Under the pieces are notes generated by a model. It made no database searches. It saw only the letters and a program-made list of their open reading frames with translations, and was not told the DNA's origin. Shown here one piece after another: positions 24,685-35,586 of a stretch of 50,833 nucleotides of DNA. The DNA is from Globomyces pollinis-pini (Eukaryota; Chytridiomycota; Chytridiomycetes; Rhizophydiales; Globomycetaceae): the NCBI GenBank assembly GCA_025399215.1, contig MU621181.1, positions 9,190 through 60,022 of the forward strand. The letters are read 5' to 3'. Within the stretch, counting starts at the first letter, position 1. Every line of letters begins with the position of its first letter. A program made the position numbers and the translations under genes.

Positions 24685-27600
24685 ATGTCGGAAGTCACAG
24701 TCAATAGAGAATTCCTCATGGATATTATAGACCCTAAGAACCCTGAAGCTGTGACAGCTCTCGGTGGGGTAGAATCTTTAGCTAAACACTTGAAATCTGA
24801 CATTGTTGCTGGTTTACCTTACACTGAAGCATTAAAGAATGAAATTATCAACCAATATGGATCCAACATTTTACCAGACCAAAAACAAAAATCTTTTATG
24901 GAATTTGTTTGGGAAGCTTTACACGATAAAACTTTGATTGTCTTAATGGTTGCTGCTGCCACCGAAGTTGGAATTGGTATTTATAAAGTAATCAAGGAAA
25001 ATGATGGATTGGCTTTGATTGATGGTGGTGCCATTCTTATCGCTGTTATTATTGTCGTTATGATTGGAGCTGTATCTGATTTCAAGAAGCAAGGTCAATT
25101 TAAGGCTTTAAGTGATTTTGGTAAATCTCTCAACACCTTGAAAGTTAACAGAAACAACGAAATTGTTAAAGTTCTGTCTACTGAATTACTTGTTGGTGAT
25201 GTAGTTCATATTACCACTGGTGTTGTCCTCCCAGCTGATGGTTATTTGATTGAAGGTTTTAATATTTCCTGTGATGAATCATCTATGACTGGTGAACCTA
25301 TGGCTATTGAAAAGAGTCACAGCAAGGATCCTTTCCTTTTGTCGGGAACTAACGTTGTAAATGGTGTTGGTACTATGCTTGTTATCAACACTGGAACTAA
25401 CTCTATGAGTGGTAAAACTCTATTAGCTTTGGATGTTGAAGAAGAAGATACACCTTTACAAGAAAAGCTCGGCAGACTGGCTGATGATATCGCAAAAGCC
25501 GCTTTCTATTTGGCTATTACCATGGTCATCGTCTTAACTGCATGTTACTTCCTTGTCAAGCAACCTTTGCCTAGCAGTGTTCAAATTTCAACTGATCTCT
25601 TGGGAGTCTTTATTTTGGCCGTAACTGTCGTTGTTGTCGCTGTTCCTGAAGGTTTGCCCTTGGCTGTCACCCTATCTTTGGCTCACGCTACTATGCAAAT
25701 GTTAAAGGATAATAACTTGGTTCGTCATTTGGCTGCCTGTGAAACCATGGGTAATTAATCACTATTGTTCTTATTTTCATTTAGGTAATGCTACTACTAT
25801 TTGTTCTGATAAAACTGGTACCTTGACATTAAACAAAATGACTGTTGTTGATGGTATCTTAATGGAACGAAACATGAAGGAAATGGAAGAAGCCGACTCC
25901 TCACTTGAAAAATTGATCAAATTTATATGCTTATCTTTTAACGTTAACTCTACTGCTGGTGAAGTGAAGGGTGAAGATGGTACTGTCGTTTTGGAGGGTT
26001 CCAAAACTGAAATCGCTATCTTGAACTATACTCAAACTTTGAAAAGTTCCTACGCCGAAGATCGTGTCAATACCAAGGTTGTCAATGTTGAACCGTTCTC
26101 TTCTGCCCGTAAACGTATGTCTTGTATTGTTGAATTGCCTATTGATAAAGAACTGGATGCTACTCTTGGTTTGGAAACCGCTAATGGTCATGATTCTAGA
26201 CAATTTGTATTTGTTAAGGGTGCTTCTGAAATCGTTTTGAAATGTTGTTCGCAATACCTTTCCAAGTCTGGAAAAATATTACCAATGACTGATGACGTTC
26301 GTACTTATTATACTGGTGTTATTGATAAATTTGCTGGCCGTGCTCTTAGAACCATCTCTGGCGCTTTCAAGGCAACTCCATTAGGACAAAATGATGTTGA
26401 TGAAAACGGTAAAATTAATGACGAAGCAGATTTGATTTTGATTGGTATTGTTGGTATTGAAGATCCTCTTCGAGATGAAGTACCATTAGCTGTGGCCAGA
26501 TGTCAAAAGGCTGGTGTTGTTGTCCGTATGGTCACTGGTGATTCTGCACCTACTGCTAGATCTATTGCTACTGGCTGTGGTATCTTATCTGCCGACGGTA
26601 TTGTCATGGAAGGTCCAGATTTCAGAAAATTATCCGAAGCTGAATTGGACCGTATCTTGCCAAAATTACAAGTCTTGGCCCGATCATCTCCTTTGGATAA
26701 ACAAATTTTGGTAAATAATTTAAAACGTCTTGGTGAAACTGTTGCTGTTACTGGAGGTAAGTTTATTAATTATTAACAGAATCAGATGGTACTAATGACG
26801 CTCCAGCTCTCGCTGCTGCCGATGTTGGTTTCAGTATGGGTATTGCCGGAACCGAAGTTGCTAAACAAGCCTCCGACATTATTCTTATGGACGATAACTT
26901 TGCTTCATTAGTGAAGGCCGTTGTTTGGGGTCGATGTGTTTACGATGCCATTAGAAAATTCTTACAGTTTCAATTGACTGTCAATGTTTCTGCTGTTGTT
27001 ATCACTGTTGTTACTGCAGTACATACCACTGTTACTGGAGACAAGAGAGCAGAATCTGCTTTAACTACTATTCAATTGTTATGGGTTAATCTTATCATGG
27101 ACACTTTAGCTGCTTTAGCTTTAGCAACCGATCTTCCAACTGACGCATTATTGGATCGTAAACCATCTAAGCGTACTGATGACTTGGTCAACATTGAAAT
27201 GAAACGACAAATTATTGGACAAGCCATCTACCAAATTGTTGTTTGTTTGGCTGTTTACTTCTGGGGACCATCATATTTTGGAAATGCGCGAACTCTAGGA
27301 GATGGTAAAGAACCGTATATTGGTTACGTTACTGCCACCCTCATCTTCAACATCTTCATTTTCTGTCAAGTATTCAACGAAATCAACAGTCGTTCCATTC
27401 AAGCCAAATACAAGAATGTGTTTTCAGGTTTCTTTACCAACAAGATTTTCATTTCCATTTTATTCGTCACAATTGTTGGTCAAGCATTTATTGTCCAATT
27501 CGGCGGTCTTGTGTTCACTCTTGATCCAAAGGGTCTTAGTCTCTCTAACTGGCTGATTTCTATTGTCATTGGTTCCGGAAGTTTGGTTGTTGGTTTCTTG

Positions 27601-27705
27601 ATTCGTGTTATCCTTGGCAGTGCACCAGAAGTTGAAGATACTCCAGTGAAACCTGTTCATACCATCAAAGGTGATTCTAAAGCTGATCTCCATGAAAAGA
27701 ATTAA
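24685..27705 (+). CDS. Plasma-membrane/vacuolar-type Ca2+-transporting P-type ATPase (PMCA/Pmc1-like), 985 aa
   Basis: Three exons with 34- and 29-nt introns give 986 codons. The start is MSEVTVN at 24685. The order is: N-terminal cytosolic part; TM1-TM2 ([31 protein letters not shown]); actuator domain with [11 protein letters not shown]3-TM4 with [16 protein letters not shown], typical of the IIB calcium pumps; phosphorylation site CSDKTGTLT with Asp near 364; KGASE nucleotide-binding motif; MVTGD; hinge [11 protein letters not shown], restored across intron 2; and the C-terminal TM block. It exports or sequesters cytosolic Ca2+. The tail after the last TM is only about 30 residues, so there is no long calmodulin-binding extension like that of animal PMCAs. 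Codon use is smoother than in neighbouring genes, suggesting strong expression. Confidence 0.95.
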
Positions 27706-28158
27706 GAGTCTATAATATATTATATTTCATTGAATTACCCTCTCTTTACTGTTTGAGCATTTGCTGTGCAAATAAGAATCTAAGCAATAAATTTTAAGCA
27801 TTTTTCTTATTATAGTTGATTTTTAGCTATGTAAAGTGCGAAAGTAACTAAAATCTCAAAGCATTGCAAACAGTAATAAAAATTCCGAACAAATCCAGAC
27901 CAAAAACCAGGTACGAAAAGAATAAGACCAAACACACGTCAGAGAACTTATGGATAATGGAATCTATTTCGATTTTTAAATCCCAAGATCAACGTTAACG
28001 TCTGTAGAAAGTCTTGGTTTACACCACCAGCACCGAGTATAACTCAATATCGATACTGCAACTAAATCATTGCAATATGGATCCAGAGGATAATTTCCTA
28101 TATTCTACTTCAGTGTATTCCATTGGTTTCTTTTCTAATCATTTCTTTTACTTAAAAC
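27706..28158. other. Intergenic region, Ca2+ ATPase to WHPGP-family copy 2
   Basis: About 450 bp holding the ATPase 3' end and the presumed promoter of the next plus-strand gene. I see no ORF or repeat worth naming. Confidence 0.5.
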
Positions 28159-29271
28159 ATGAAAATTGAAAGATTAGTAATCATACCAGACTACAAGGAA
28201 GAATTCAAGAGCTGGCATCCTGGACCAACCGTTAAAGCAATGGAAATGAAGGATCTTTGTAAATACTCTTATCAAGCTTACTTTTACCTTACATATTACA
28301 CCCCAATTGAAAATCCTGAAGAGAGATTGGCATCATCGAAACCTTTTTTCTTTATGACTAACACATACTTGAAAGTAAAATGATTCATATAATTAATGGT
28401 GTAGAAAGAATTGCACAAAATAACAGACTATTGTTTGAAATTGGTCATTTCAACTTCCACACCAATATGGAAATTATTCCAATGCGGTCTAATCAAACTT
28501 CAGCATCCTTGTCCAATTAAATCAGTTGCATTTGGTATTATTATTCATGATCATGAAGTGAAGATAGACACTCTAGATGCGAGCGACAGTTTTCGTCGTG
28601 ATCAATATGCACGGGAACAGCAATTATACATTTCCACAGTACCAAGCTCGGGGTTAAGTGAAGTAAACAACAATTCGGGGGTATCAACTGTGGATCTACA
28701 AGGTCAAATCATACGTGACCCTAATTATGTATGGAATGATGAACGGATATTAAAAAATATACAGCATCTAATTGGTAATGATTCAATGAATTGACAAGTA
28801 GCCCAAAGACATGTAAGTTCAAAAAAGAAAAAAACCACAATAATGACTGATATCCTATTTTTTGAAAACCTATCAAAACTGTATAGTTTCAGCACAGTGG
28901 TTCAAACACTCTTTGGAGATTCGGTGAAACTCCCATCTCTTGGTGACAAACTACACTTCAGACTTCGATTATTAAGACAAACCAACATCACAGAGCTTAT
29001 TTTTTGGACTTGTTTTGCATGTTATAAACAGTACAAATCAGTATGTATAACTCATGGGAAGCTTTATAGACAATACATATCATTTCCAAGTAATCTTGAT
29101 TGTATTCAACGGTTAGGTTGTTCTTTTTCAACTAATCCATTCGATACTTTGGATTTGGAATGGCAAGCGAAATTGAAAGACAAGATTATGCATTTGGAGC
29201 AATGTGAACATTTATATGAATCAATTTCATTTTATTATCGAGCCGGTCGACAGATAGAATTTATCTTTTAG
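28159..29271 (+). CDS. Unknown conserved protein, WHPGP/GRQIEF family copy 2, 351 aa
   Basis: Three exons with 30- and 27-nt introns give 352 codons. It is a clear paralogue of the gene at 22017-23230: the N-terminal P.YK.EFKSWHPGP, AYFYLTYY, VWN.ERI...Q.LIG, the block .T.I.T(D)..IL.F, NITELI.W, FPSN, NPFD.LDLEWQ and the final FYYRAGRQIEFIF all align, and both introns fall at the same places and phases. It lacks most of the Gln/Asn-rich insert of copy 1. The two copies lie on opposite sides of the Ca2+ ATPase and point away from it. The synonymous differences in the last codons argue that both C-termini are under protein-level selection. The function is unknown. Confidence 0.82.
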
Positions 29272-29644
29272 GATGATCAAGTTGTCACACCTACCACTCT
29301 TAAATATAAATTGTATTGTATGTTGATTCCATCAATCAATTTATAGCTGTTCAATCATTCAAATTGATTTGTCGTCAAGCAGTTTACAGAAAGGAGTAGA
29401 ATCATCTTTGAGGTTTTAAATATTGAGTCATCGTTTACAATCTACTATACTTATGATACACTTACTCATCAACTTACTACTAGATCGCTTACCAAGCCAA
29501 TCCTTGTAAGTTCGAGAGTTGGTCTTATTCTTGCTGTACGTGAGATTGAATGCCAGATATAATTCAAATTTCATGACAAGATAACATTACAGAAAATGAC
29601 AGATGATAGATTAAAACCCATTAGGTTTACTTTATTTCCAAAAC
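29272..29644. other. Intergenic region with an unassigned exon-like open frame
   Basis: This lies between the convergent WHPGP copy 2 and the PAH gene. On the plus strand from about 29400 to 29562, an open stretch encodes EVLNIESSFTIYYTYDTLTH followed by a strand-like segment ending GLILAVREIECQI, with stops on both sides. It has the look of a beta-rich exon, but I found no start exon that joins to it. It could be a gene remnant or part of the 3' UTR. Confidence 0.3.
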
Positions 29645-30677
29645 CTATAAATGATCCTTCAAATATTTAGTAAACTGTTTCCACCAAATTCCTAATTGAC
29701 CAGTATGAATCAAAATAAACAATGCAGTGCTGCAAATAAACACCAACACAAAACTCCACAAGTAAACACGATAATTTGGTTTCACATAACCCAAACTACC
29801 GGATTCGGTATCAGCTATCGTATCATGACGTGTTAATAATAATGGTTGAGTTTCATCTGCAGGTATGGTTGAAGGAGGTAAATGGGTAGCAGTTGTATCT
29901 GGTAATGTATCATTTGAGTCTGCTCGTTTTGGTAATCCTTTTGCAGCCCCATAAGATTTTATAAATTGTGTAATTAAATCAGGACCTATTGAATAATTAA
30001 AAAACATTCAGGTATCAATTATAGAAGTCGTAGGTAGGAAAAATGAATAAATGGAAGAGATCAAACAAAGTAATTAAACAACTTACGATCACAAAATAAA
30101 TGTTCAATAGCCAAAGTAATCTACAATTAAAAACCTTCAAAAATCACCTCATCTTGAGATCGACCCCCACGTTGATATTCTCTCAATAAATCCAAAAACT
30201 TTTGATATACATACGGAGTATGTTCATAAACCTTTTGAACTTTCTGAACAAATGCCATTGCCTCGTTAAACTGATTATCTTCCACCAACGTATTCTTATG
30301 TGAAGGCAAAATAAATGATTGTTCGAACTGGTTAAATAAGTCTGGGTAATCCGTCAACAGAAGTCTCACTTGATCATGAACTACAGCGGAGGTGATTCTA
30401 ATTGTAAAATAATATCGTTCTATACCTGGCTAGAGTTAGGTGAAACTATTCCAATACCTATAATTAATTCAATCATTCAATTATGATACATACCTAAAGT
30501 CAATATAATCATTACTGTTTACTGTTTTTGTTTAAATTCTCTGAGGATTTGAATGAACTTTCTGTTGATTTCATCAGACGTTTGAGACTTGATCTTAGCT
30601 AACAACAAATGAGCTCGATTTGTAAAGGTTGTTCCTCTCGACGTTTGACTACCGTCGATTGTCAGTTGATCTTCCAT
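29645..30677 (-). CDS. Membrane-anchored Sin3-like PAH-repeat protein, 259 aa
   Basis: Four exons with introns of 125, 27 and 101 nt give exactly 260 codons; the start is MEDQLTI at 30677. Two paired-amphipathic-helix-like repeats are visible. The first runs from RAHLLLAKIKSQTSDEINRK through FIQILREFK to DQVRLLLTDYPDLFNQFEQS. The second runs from FNEAMAFVQKVQKVYEHTPY through VYQKFLDLLREY to LAIEHLFCDRPDLITQF. The order (helix pair, short link, F/LF..(Y/R)PDL..QF) is that of Sin3 PAH domains, which in Sin3 bind transcription factors. A Pro/Thr-rich linker follows, then one TM helix (SFVLVFICSTALFILIHTG) and a short basic tail. PAH repeats tied to a TM anchor are unusual, as Sin3 itself is nuclear and about five times longer. 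A tail-anchored adaptor of the ER or nuclear envelope is one possibility (inference). Confidence 0.75.
30398..30522 (-). other. 125-nt compound intron in the PAH gene
   Basis: On the minus strand the intron reads as GTA...TAG units of 29, 36 and 28 nt laid end to end, then the four bases CCAG, then another 28-nt GTA...TAG unit. Removing the entire 125 nt joins KQKQ to ITSAVVHDQVRLLL and keeps the frame. Every partial removal I tried runs into a stop or breaks the PAH reading frame. Confidence 0.55.
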
Positions 30678-31024
30678 TGGAAAGTGAAAAGAAGTGGAAC
30701 CACTTGGGCTTTTTTAAACTCGTTTCAAATAGTTTCGGTAAATCGTAGTAGTATTTGTTAGACTACAATGCAAAATCCCGGGTGAGATAATCTGGGTGCT
30801 TGACTCTGATCTGGAGAGTCTATATATCCATCATCGCGTAATTTTGTCCATTTCATGGATCGCTTTCATGGGAACTCCTATAAACAGCTTATGCTATAGA
30901 AATTGATGATCAGCTTGTAGATAAAGATGTCATTAACGTTTAGATAAAGATACTAATACTAACCCAGTGCAATAGTATATTGAGTTTATTTAACATTAGC
31001 GAGAGTTTGAATTGAATCAGGCCT
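30678..31024. other. Intergenic region
   Basis: About 350 bp upstream of the PAH gene and downstream of the HNH gene, both on the minus strand. I see no further signal. Confidence 0.5.
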
Positions 31025-31942
31025 TTAACTGGCCATTTTCTCCATAATCTCTGAATTATCGAGTGGTTCGTATTCATCATCAGAGTCGATTTCATAATAG
31101 TCTGCTTGACCTCTCATCTTGAATATTCTTGCCAATAATTCGTGGAGGCGAACATAAATTTCTCCTGGTTGTGGATGAGAGTTTCCAATATAAAGTGGTT
31201 GATTGTACGATGAAAGTAAATCAAAGCCGCCAGTATCCAATGAAACTTCTCTTCTAGTATTTTTTAATTTCAACAATCCATTTTCTTCAACTTGCATAGC
31301 TCTGTATATAGTGTTACCATCAGAACCGTTTTCCGTTGTTACAAACCATTCAAAAGCATCAAAATATTTATGAGCTATAGGGTTCAGTAATATACCATTT
31401 TCGCATATATCCAGCTGTTCAAAGAAATTATTGGGGATCCAAGGGCATAAACGTTTAATAAAATCTCGAATAGACCTCTTGGCCTTTTTTCGAACATCAG
31501 AATCTTTCCGATTGTCCAAAAGAGATTGTGGAATGAAGTGTGCAACTTCGAATAAGTTCCTGATAACAGATGCAGTTGATATATCACTATCTCCAGTCAA
31601 GACGCACTTGTCAGCATCTCTTTCTCTGACCATTTTCATGAATGCGCTACTATTGAATGATGAAGAGTCAGAATTGCTGTCTTCTTGATTCTGAATTCTT
31701 CGAGTAGCACTTGAAGGTCTTGCTCTCATTGGCACCAGAAAGGAGTCATCGTACAGTTGAGAAAGTTCTTCTAAATTCTTGCTGTTGAGTATATCATCAA
31801 CGATAATTTTCCTTGTTTCTCCATAACCTTGGAATTGTGTATCATTATATCCATTGAGCATCGCATTCAGTATTTTATAGCAAGTGGAATCCTTTGGTAT
31901 TCCTTGTATTTTATCATTTGCTAATCGTATTCTGTCAGTCAT
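31025..31942 (-). CDS. HNH (HNH_2-type) nuclease-domain protein, 305 aa
   Basis: An intronless gene with ATG at 31942. The central part matches the fungal HNH_2 layout: DKCVLTGD (Cys 113), EVAHFIPQSL (His 135), NGILLNPIAHKYFDAFEWFV (Asn 182, His 191), with about 45 residues between the first His and the Asn. The N-terminal ~100 residues are helical and then Ser-rich; the C-terminus is acidic (DSDDEYEPLDNSE). HNH_2 proteins are numerous in fungi, often as lineage-specific expansions with unknown substrates, so nuclease activity is inferred from the family only. The neighbours give no functional hint. The lack of introns, unlike most of the window, may point to retroposition, transfer or chance. 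Confidence 0.82.
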   Translation of the reverse strand: MTDRIRLANDKIQGIPKDSTCYKILNAMLNGYNDTQFQGYGETRKIIVDDILNSKNLEELSQLYDDSFLVPMRARPSSATRRIQNQEDSNSDSSSFNSSAFMKMVRERDADKCVLTGDSDISTASVIRNLFEVAHFIPQSLLDNRKDSDVRKKAKRSIRDFIKRLCPWIPNNFFEQLDICENGILLNPIAHKYFDAFEWFVTTENGSDGNTIYRAMQVEENGLLKLKNTRREVSLDTGGFDLLSSYNQPLYIGNSHPQPGEIYVRLHELLARIFKMRGQADYYEIDSDDEYEPLDNSEIMEKMAS

Positions 31943-32429
31943 TGAAAGTAAAAACTAATGGGGCCAAAATTAGAAACTTTAGCTTTCAACATTGAAACTG
32001 TTGATGCTACCAAACTAGACCAATTAGAAAGTTATTAACAATGAAATTGGTAGAAGAAAGCAAGAATAGTTTGTTAACAGTGCAATAACTAGTGTTTTGT
32101 CCAATTCATATACAGAAAAACGTTCATCCCCATAGTAATAATAATATTTCATTCATTTATATTTCACAGATTCAAATACCATAGCGGCACTTTTATAGTG
32201 TCAAGTTTTTACACTCGCGTTAGAAACTCACATTGTATAAATGGTTAATGTGATTTTTAAATATTCCATTCATCACACACTTGGTTCTTTAGATTCAACT
32301 TTGCTTGGAACGTACTCTTGAACTAATTTGTAATAGTTCGTGAACTTCAATTTATTTATTCGGAATGGACAGTAATAAAGGATCAATACAGAATATAGAT
32401 GTTGACTCGAATGCTTTTCAGTTTGGCTG
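31943..32429. other. Intergenic region
   Basis: About 490 bp between the HNH start and the antiporter stop, both on the minus strand. A plus-strand frame at 32365-32640 is the shadow of the antiporter tail. Nothing else is seen. Confidence 0.5.
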
Positions 32430-33980
32430 TTATTTTAAGAACTTGGAAGGCACCATTACAACCCGACCACAAGTGTTACTGTTTTCATTATCGTCAGTCA
32501 ACGTCAAGCTTTCACACAAAGGTAAATCACCTTCTTCCATAGCTTCTCCAGCCTCAGTTAGAGTTAAAGACTCACAGAGTGGTAAATCCCCTTCGTGCTC
32601 GTCAATAGTATTTATGGAAACCGGTTCATCCAGCAAATAATCCAGATAGAAAACTGATGCACCGTGTACAATAATTGAACTGAACACAATGAAAACAGCA
32701 GATACTACCAAATCATCATGTGCTCCTAGATCATAAGCAAAAGTCGCATAAAAACAAGCACCAGCTCCGATAGGACCAAACCACTAATGTTACAACTAAT
32801 GTAAACTTACCCCAGTTAGAAAGGCGTCTTTACGTGTTTTTAAAGACGGGACAAATTTCCAAAATGCCATGACTGCTGGAAGTCTTCTAAAGGCCAAGAC
32901 AAAAGCTGATAAGCAAATCAATTTCACCAATCCAATTTCATAGAACTTTGTCCAAGGTAATAGTGCCCCCAAAACAAAAAAGTAAATCATGTTGATGAAC
33001 GAATCTACCATTTCGAATACATGCGGACCACCTAAATTGTTCAAAAACCATTCATCATAGGATAGAGCATAACCAACAAAGAAACATCCCAAGAGATCAT
33101 CTACACCCAATCGTGTCAACATTCCAACGGTGCCAAACAACAAAGCTACACAGATCAAAGGAAAATAGCTGGCATCGATGTAGTTTTTTGACACTGCTTT
33201 TTTTAAGCTCCAGCGAAAGAAAAGACCGATTGATAAACCGACGACAATGGATAACACGATTTGATATAAGAAAACTTTAACAAAGATCCACCCAACAGCC
33301 TCGGAGGTAGGAGAAACTCTGGAGATATAAAATGGAATCCAAAGAAATAATAAACCTACACCATCATTTAGACCACTTTCTGCCATAATCAAAGATCTTA
33401 CAGCGGGAGCGAGATGTTTTTCAGAAAACTTTCCACTAACAATTGCGCTGGCCAAAATGGGATCAGTGGGAGTGATACAGGCACCTAAAATAAATGAATC
33501 GGCCCAAGTGAATCCAAGGATCAAGTGAATACCAATCGAACTGATAATCCACATACATAACATAACTGGTCCAACCATAAACATCATATCGGTTACTAAG
33601 AAAGATCGATAATTATTAGGCAAATTAATTCCAACCAGCAAGCATTGAAAACTGATAACCAATCTTGATATTTCCCAAAGAACGATTTCATCATGCGCAC
33701 CAAACCAATCCTCTGGAGTAAAGACTTTCAGCACATCAGGACCAACTACGATCCCAACAACAGTAGCAAGAAGAGCTTCTGAAACAAACAATTGCTCCCT
33801 AAAAACAATCGAGAAGAAGGTGAAAAAGATAAGAACCAAACCAACGATCCAGTAAAAATCGTGGATTCCATTAAGCAAGTCGTTGTGAGGAATCAGAGCA
33901 TCCCAGTGAGTATTGTTTAACATTTTATTGGAAACCAGAAAGCCTGGACCGGTATTTGAACTGATTGATGCGCCACACAT
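32430..33980 (-). CDS. Fungal-type Na+(K+)/H+ antiporter (Nha1/Sod2-like), 507 aa
   Basis: Two exons with a 27-nt intron (FLTG|WFGPIG, restoring the conserved TGWFGPIG motif) give 508 codons. It has about 12-13 TM helices. The ion-binding region GACITPTDPILASAIV and the following RSLIMAESGLNDGVGLLFLW carry the TDP and ND residues typical of CPA1 antiporters; DDLLGCFFVGYALSYDEWF is the matching TM11 region. This protein exchanges cytosolic Na+ or K+ for H+ at the plasma membrane. Compared with yeast Nha1 the cytosolic tail is very short (about 70 residues) and contains the same 13-residue block (EGDLPLCESLTLT) twice. Confidence 0.93.
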
Positions 33981-34452
33981 GATAAGGAATTAAACTAAAC
34001 CGTGTTGGATGAGATCGAATGAAGACGTGAATATTACCATATATGTGAGCTATGTGGTATTATTGAGGTTTTATTGATGAATGGCGATGAGTTACAACTT
34101 TAAAAAATAATTCATCAACCAAGTTTAATTAATTTCGAGTTTAATTAATTTAAGACCCAGTTTTGCATGACCTTTAATACGTCAAATTATGAATGGGTAA
34201 TACTTGAAGTTGTATCAAACTTTAAAGGATTATGTATTCTGTTGAAACGTGACCTGAAATCATTCATAAACAACACAAAAGATATTGCTCAGGACCATAT
34301 CTGATTGTAAATGACATCCGATCCATTATTTACTGCTCTTTAAACATATCAGGTACCCAATACGCACGAAAGTTCCAATATTCCAAATTGCATAAACGTA
34401 TCACATCACATGAACGACCACAAAATTTTCAGCCTAAGAGTTCTTCCGAAAT
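33981..34452. promoter_or_regulatory. Divergent promoter region with a 13-bp direct repeat
   Basis: This lies between the divergent antiporter and SDR genes. GTTTAATTAATTT is repeated exactly at 34123-34135 and 34139-34151 (16-bp period). Each copy contains the homeodomain-like TTAATTAA palindrome. That it is regulatory is inference; AT-rich DNA makes chance repeats more likely. Confidence 0.4.
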
Positions 34453-35339
34453 ATGATATTGGATGGAAAAACAGTGATTATAACTGGAGCAGCTTCGGGA
34501 TTCGGAAAGGCACTCGCTGAACGATTAAGTCAATCAAATGCACGAATAGTTTTGGCCGACGTCAATGATGCAGCGGGAATTCATTTGAAAAATCAATTGA
34601 ATGCAATGTAGATAGTATTTTAGGAACTAACTATAGTCGACCAGATAGTGCTGTCTACTATCGTTGTGATGTTACTCGGAAATTTGATCTGTTTAATTTG
34701 TTCAAATATGCAAAAGACCATTTTGGATCTGTTGATGTAAGCATATGAATTTGCTTAAATCTGATAAGGTGGTTTGCAATAATGCTGGAATAACTGAGAA
34801 CGTTCCATTTGCAGATAACATTCAAGATAATTGGTTAAAAGTTGTTGATATAGATTTAATCAGTGTCATATACGGAACTAGGTTGGCTATCGAATATTTT
34901 AGAAAGCAAGGATCTGGCGGTGTAGTTATCAATACTGCATCCTTGGCTGGACTGATACCATCACCCATTCAACCAGTCTATGCTGCCGTAAAGGCTGGAG
35001 TAAATTGTATTGGAATCTAACTAAATAGGTCGTTAATTTTACAAGATCATTAGATTTCTTGAAAAGTGAAGGTATACGTGTAAACGCAATATGTCCATCC
35101 TATGTCAAAACTGGCATCACCGAAAGTGCAAAGGATTTGGGGTTTGAAATAACTGATTGGCTTCCCATTGATCTAGTCATTGATGCTTTCATTCAAGCAA
35201 TTGAAAATGAGAATTTGGCAGGTATGCTGACTATTTATTTGATAGAATATCAGGTGAATGCTTGAGGATCACTACCAAATATGGAATTGATTTCCCGTTC
35301 CATAGAAAATTGAAATCAGCACGAAAAGCTAATTTATAA
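34453..35339 (+). CDS. Short-chain dehydrogenase/reductase, 254 aa
   Basis: Five exons with 29-, 32-, 29- and 32-nt introns give 255 codons. The start is MILDGKTVIITG at 34453. The Rossmann cofactor motif TGAASGFG is near residues 11-18, with an acidic residue after strand 2 (LADVND) suggesting NAD(H) preference. The family motifs NNAG, the catalytic Ser (NTAS), and the Tyr/Lys pair YAAVK follow in order, then the RVNAICPSYVKTGIT segment. The length is normal for a classical SDR. The closest general type is the 15-hydroxyprostaglandin dehydrogenase-like group, but the substrate cannot be read from sequence. Confidence 0.9.
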
Positions 35340-35586
35340 AGTTATCGTTTGGTCTTATCTACACGTATTTATTTTTCAATTAAGATTGGTAAACCAGTAA
35401 TTCTAAATGACTGCATATTTCGTCAATTATACTTAGTTTCCCAATATTGATGAGCTGCATTAAAATAATATTCTGAGAAACGAAGTCAACGAAAACGAGT
35501 TTAAAGTACCAAAAATAAGTTCAAATCAATTCTTATTAATTAGAATATGTCGCAAACTGAATAGACCAAAGATTATCAAAAATTAG

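Noticed and set aside
29240..29275. Possible 26-nt intron removing the GRQIEF tail of WHPGP copy 2
   Set aside because: The same tail exists in copy 1, where no donor is present, and the codons differ synonymously, so the tail is coding.
32365..32640. Plus-strand 91-codon frame
   Set aside because: It is the antisense shadow of the antiporter's repeated tail.
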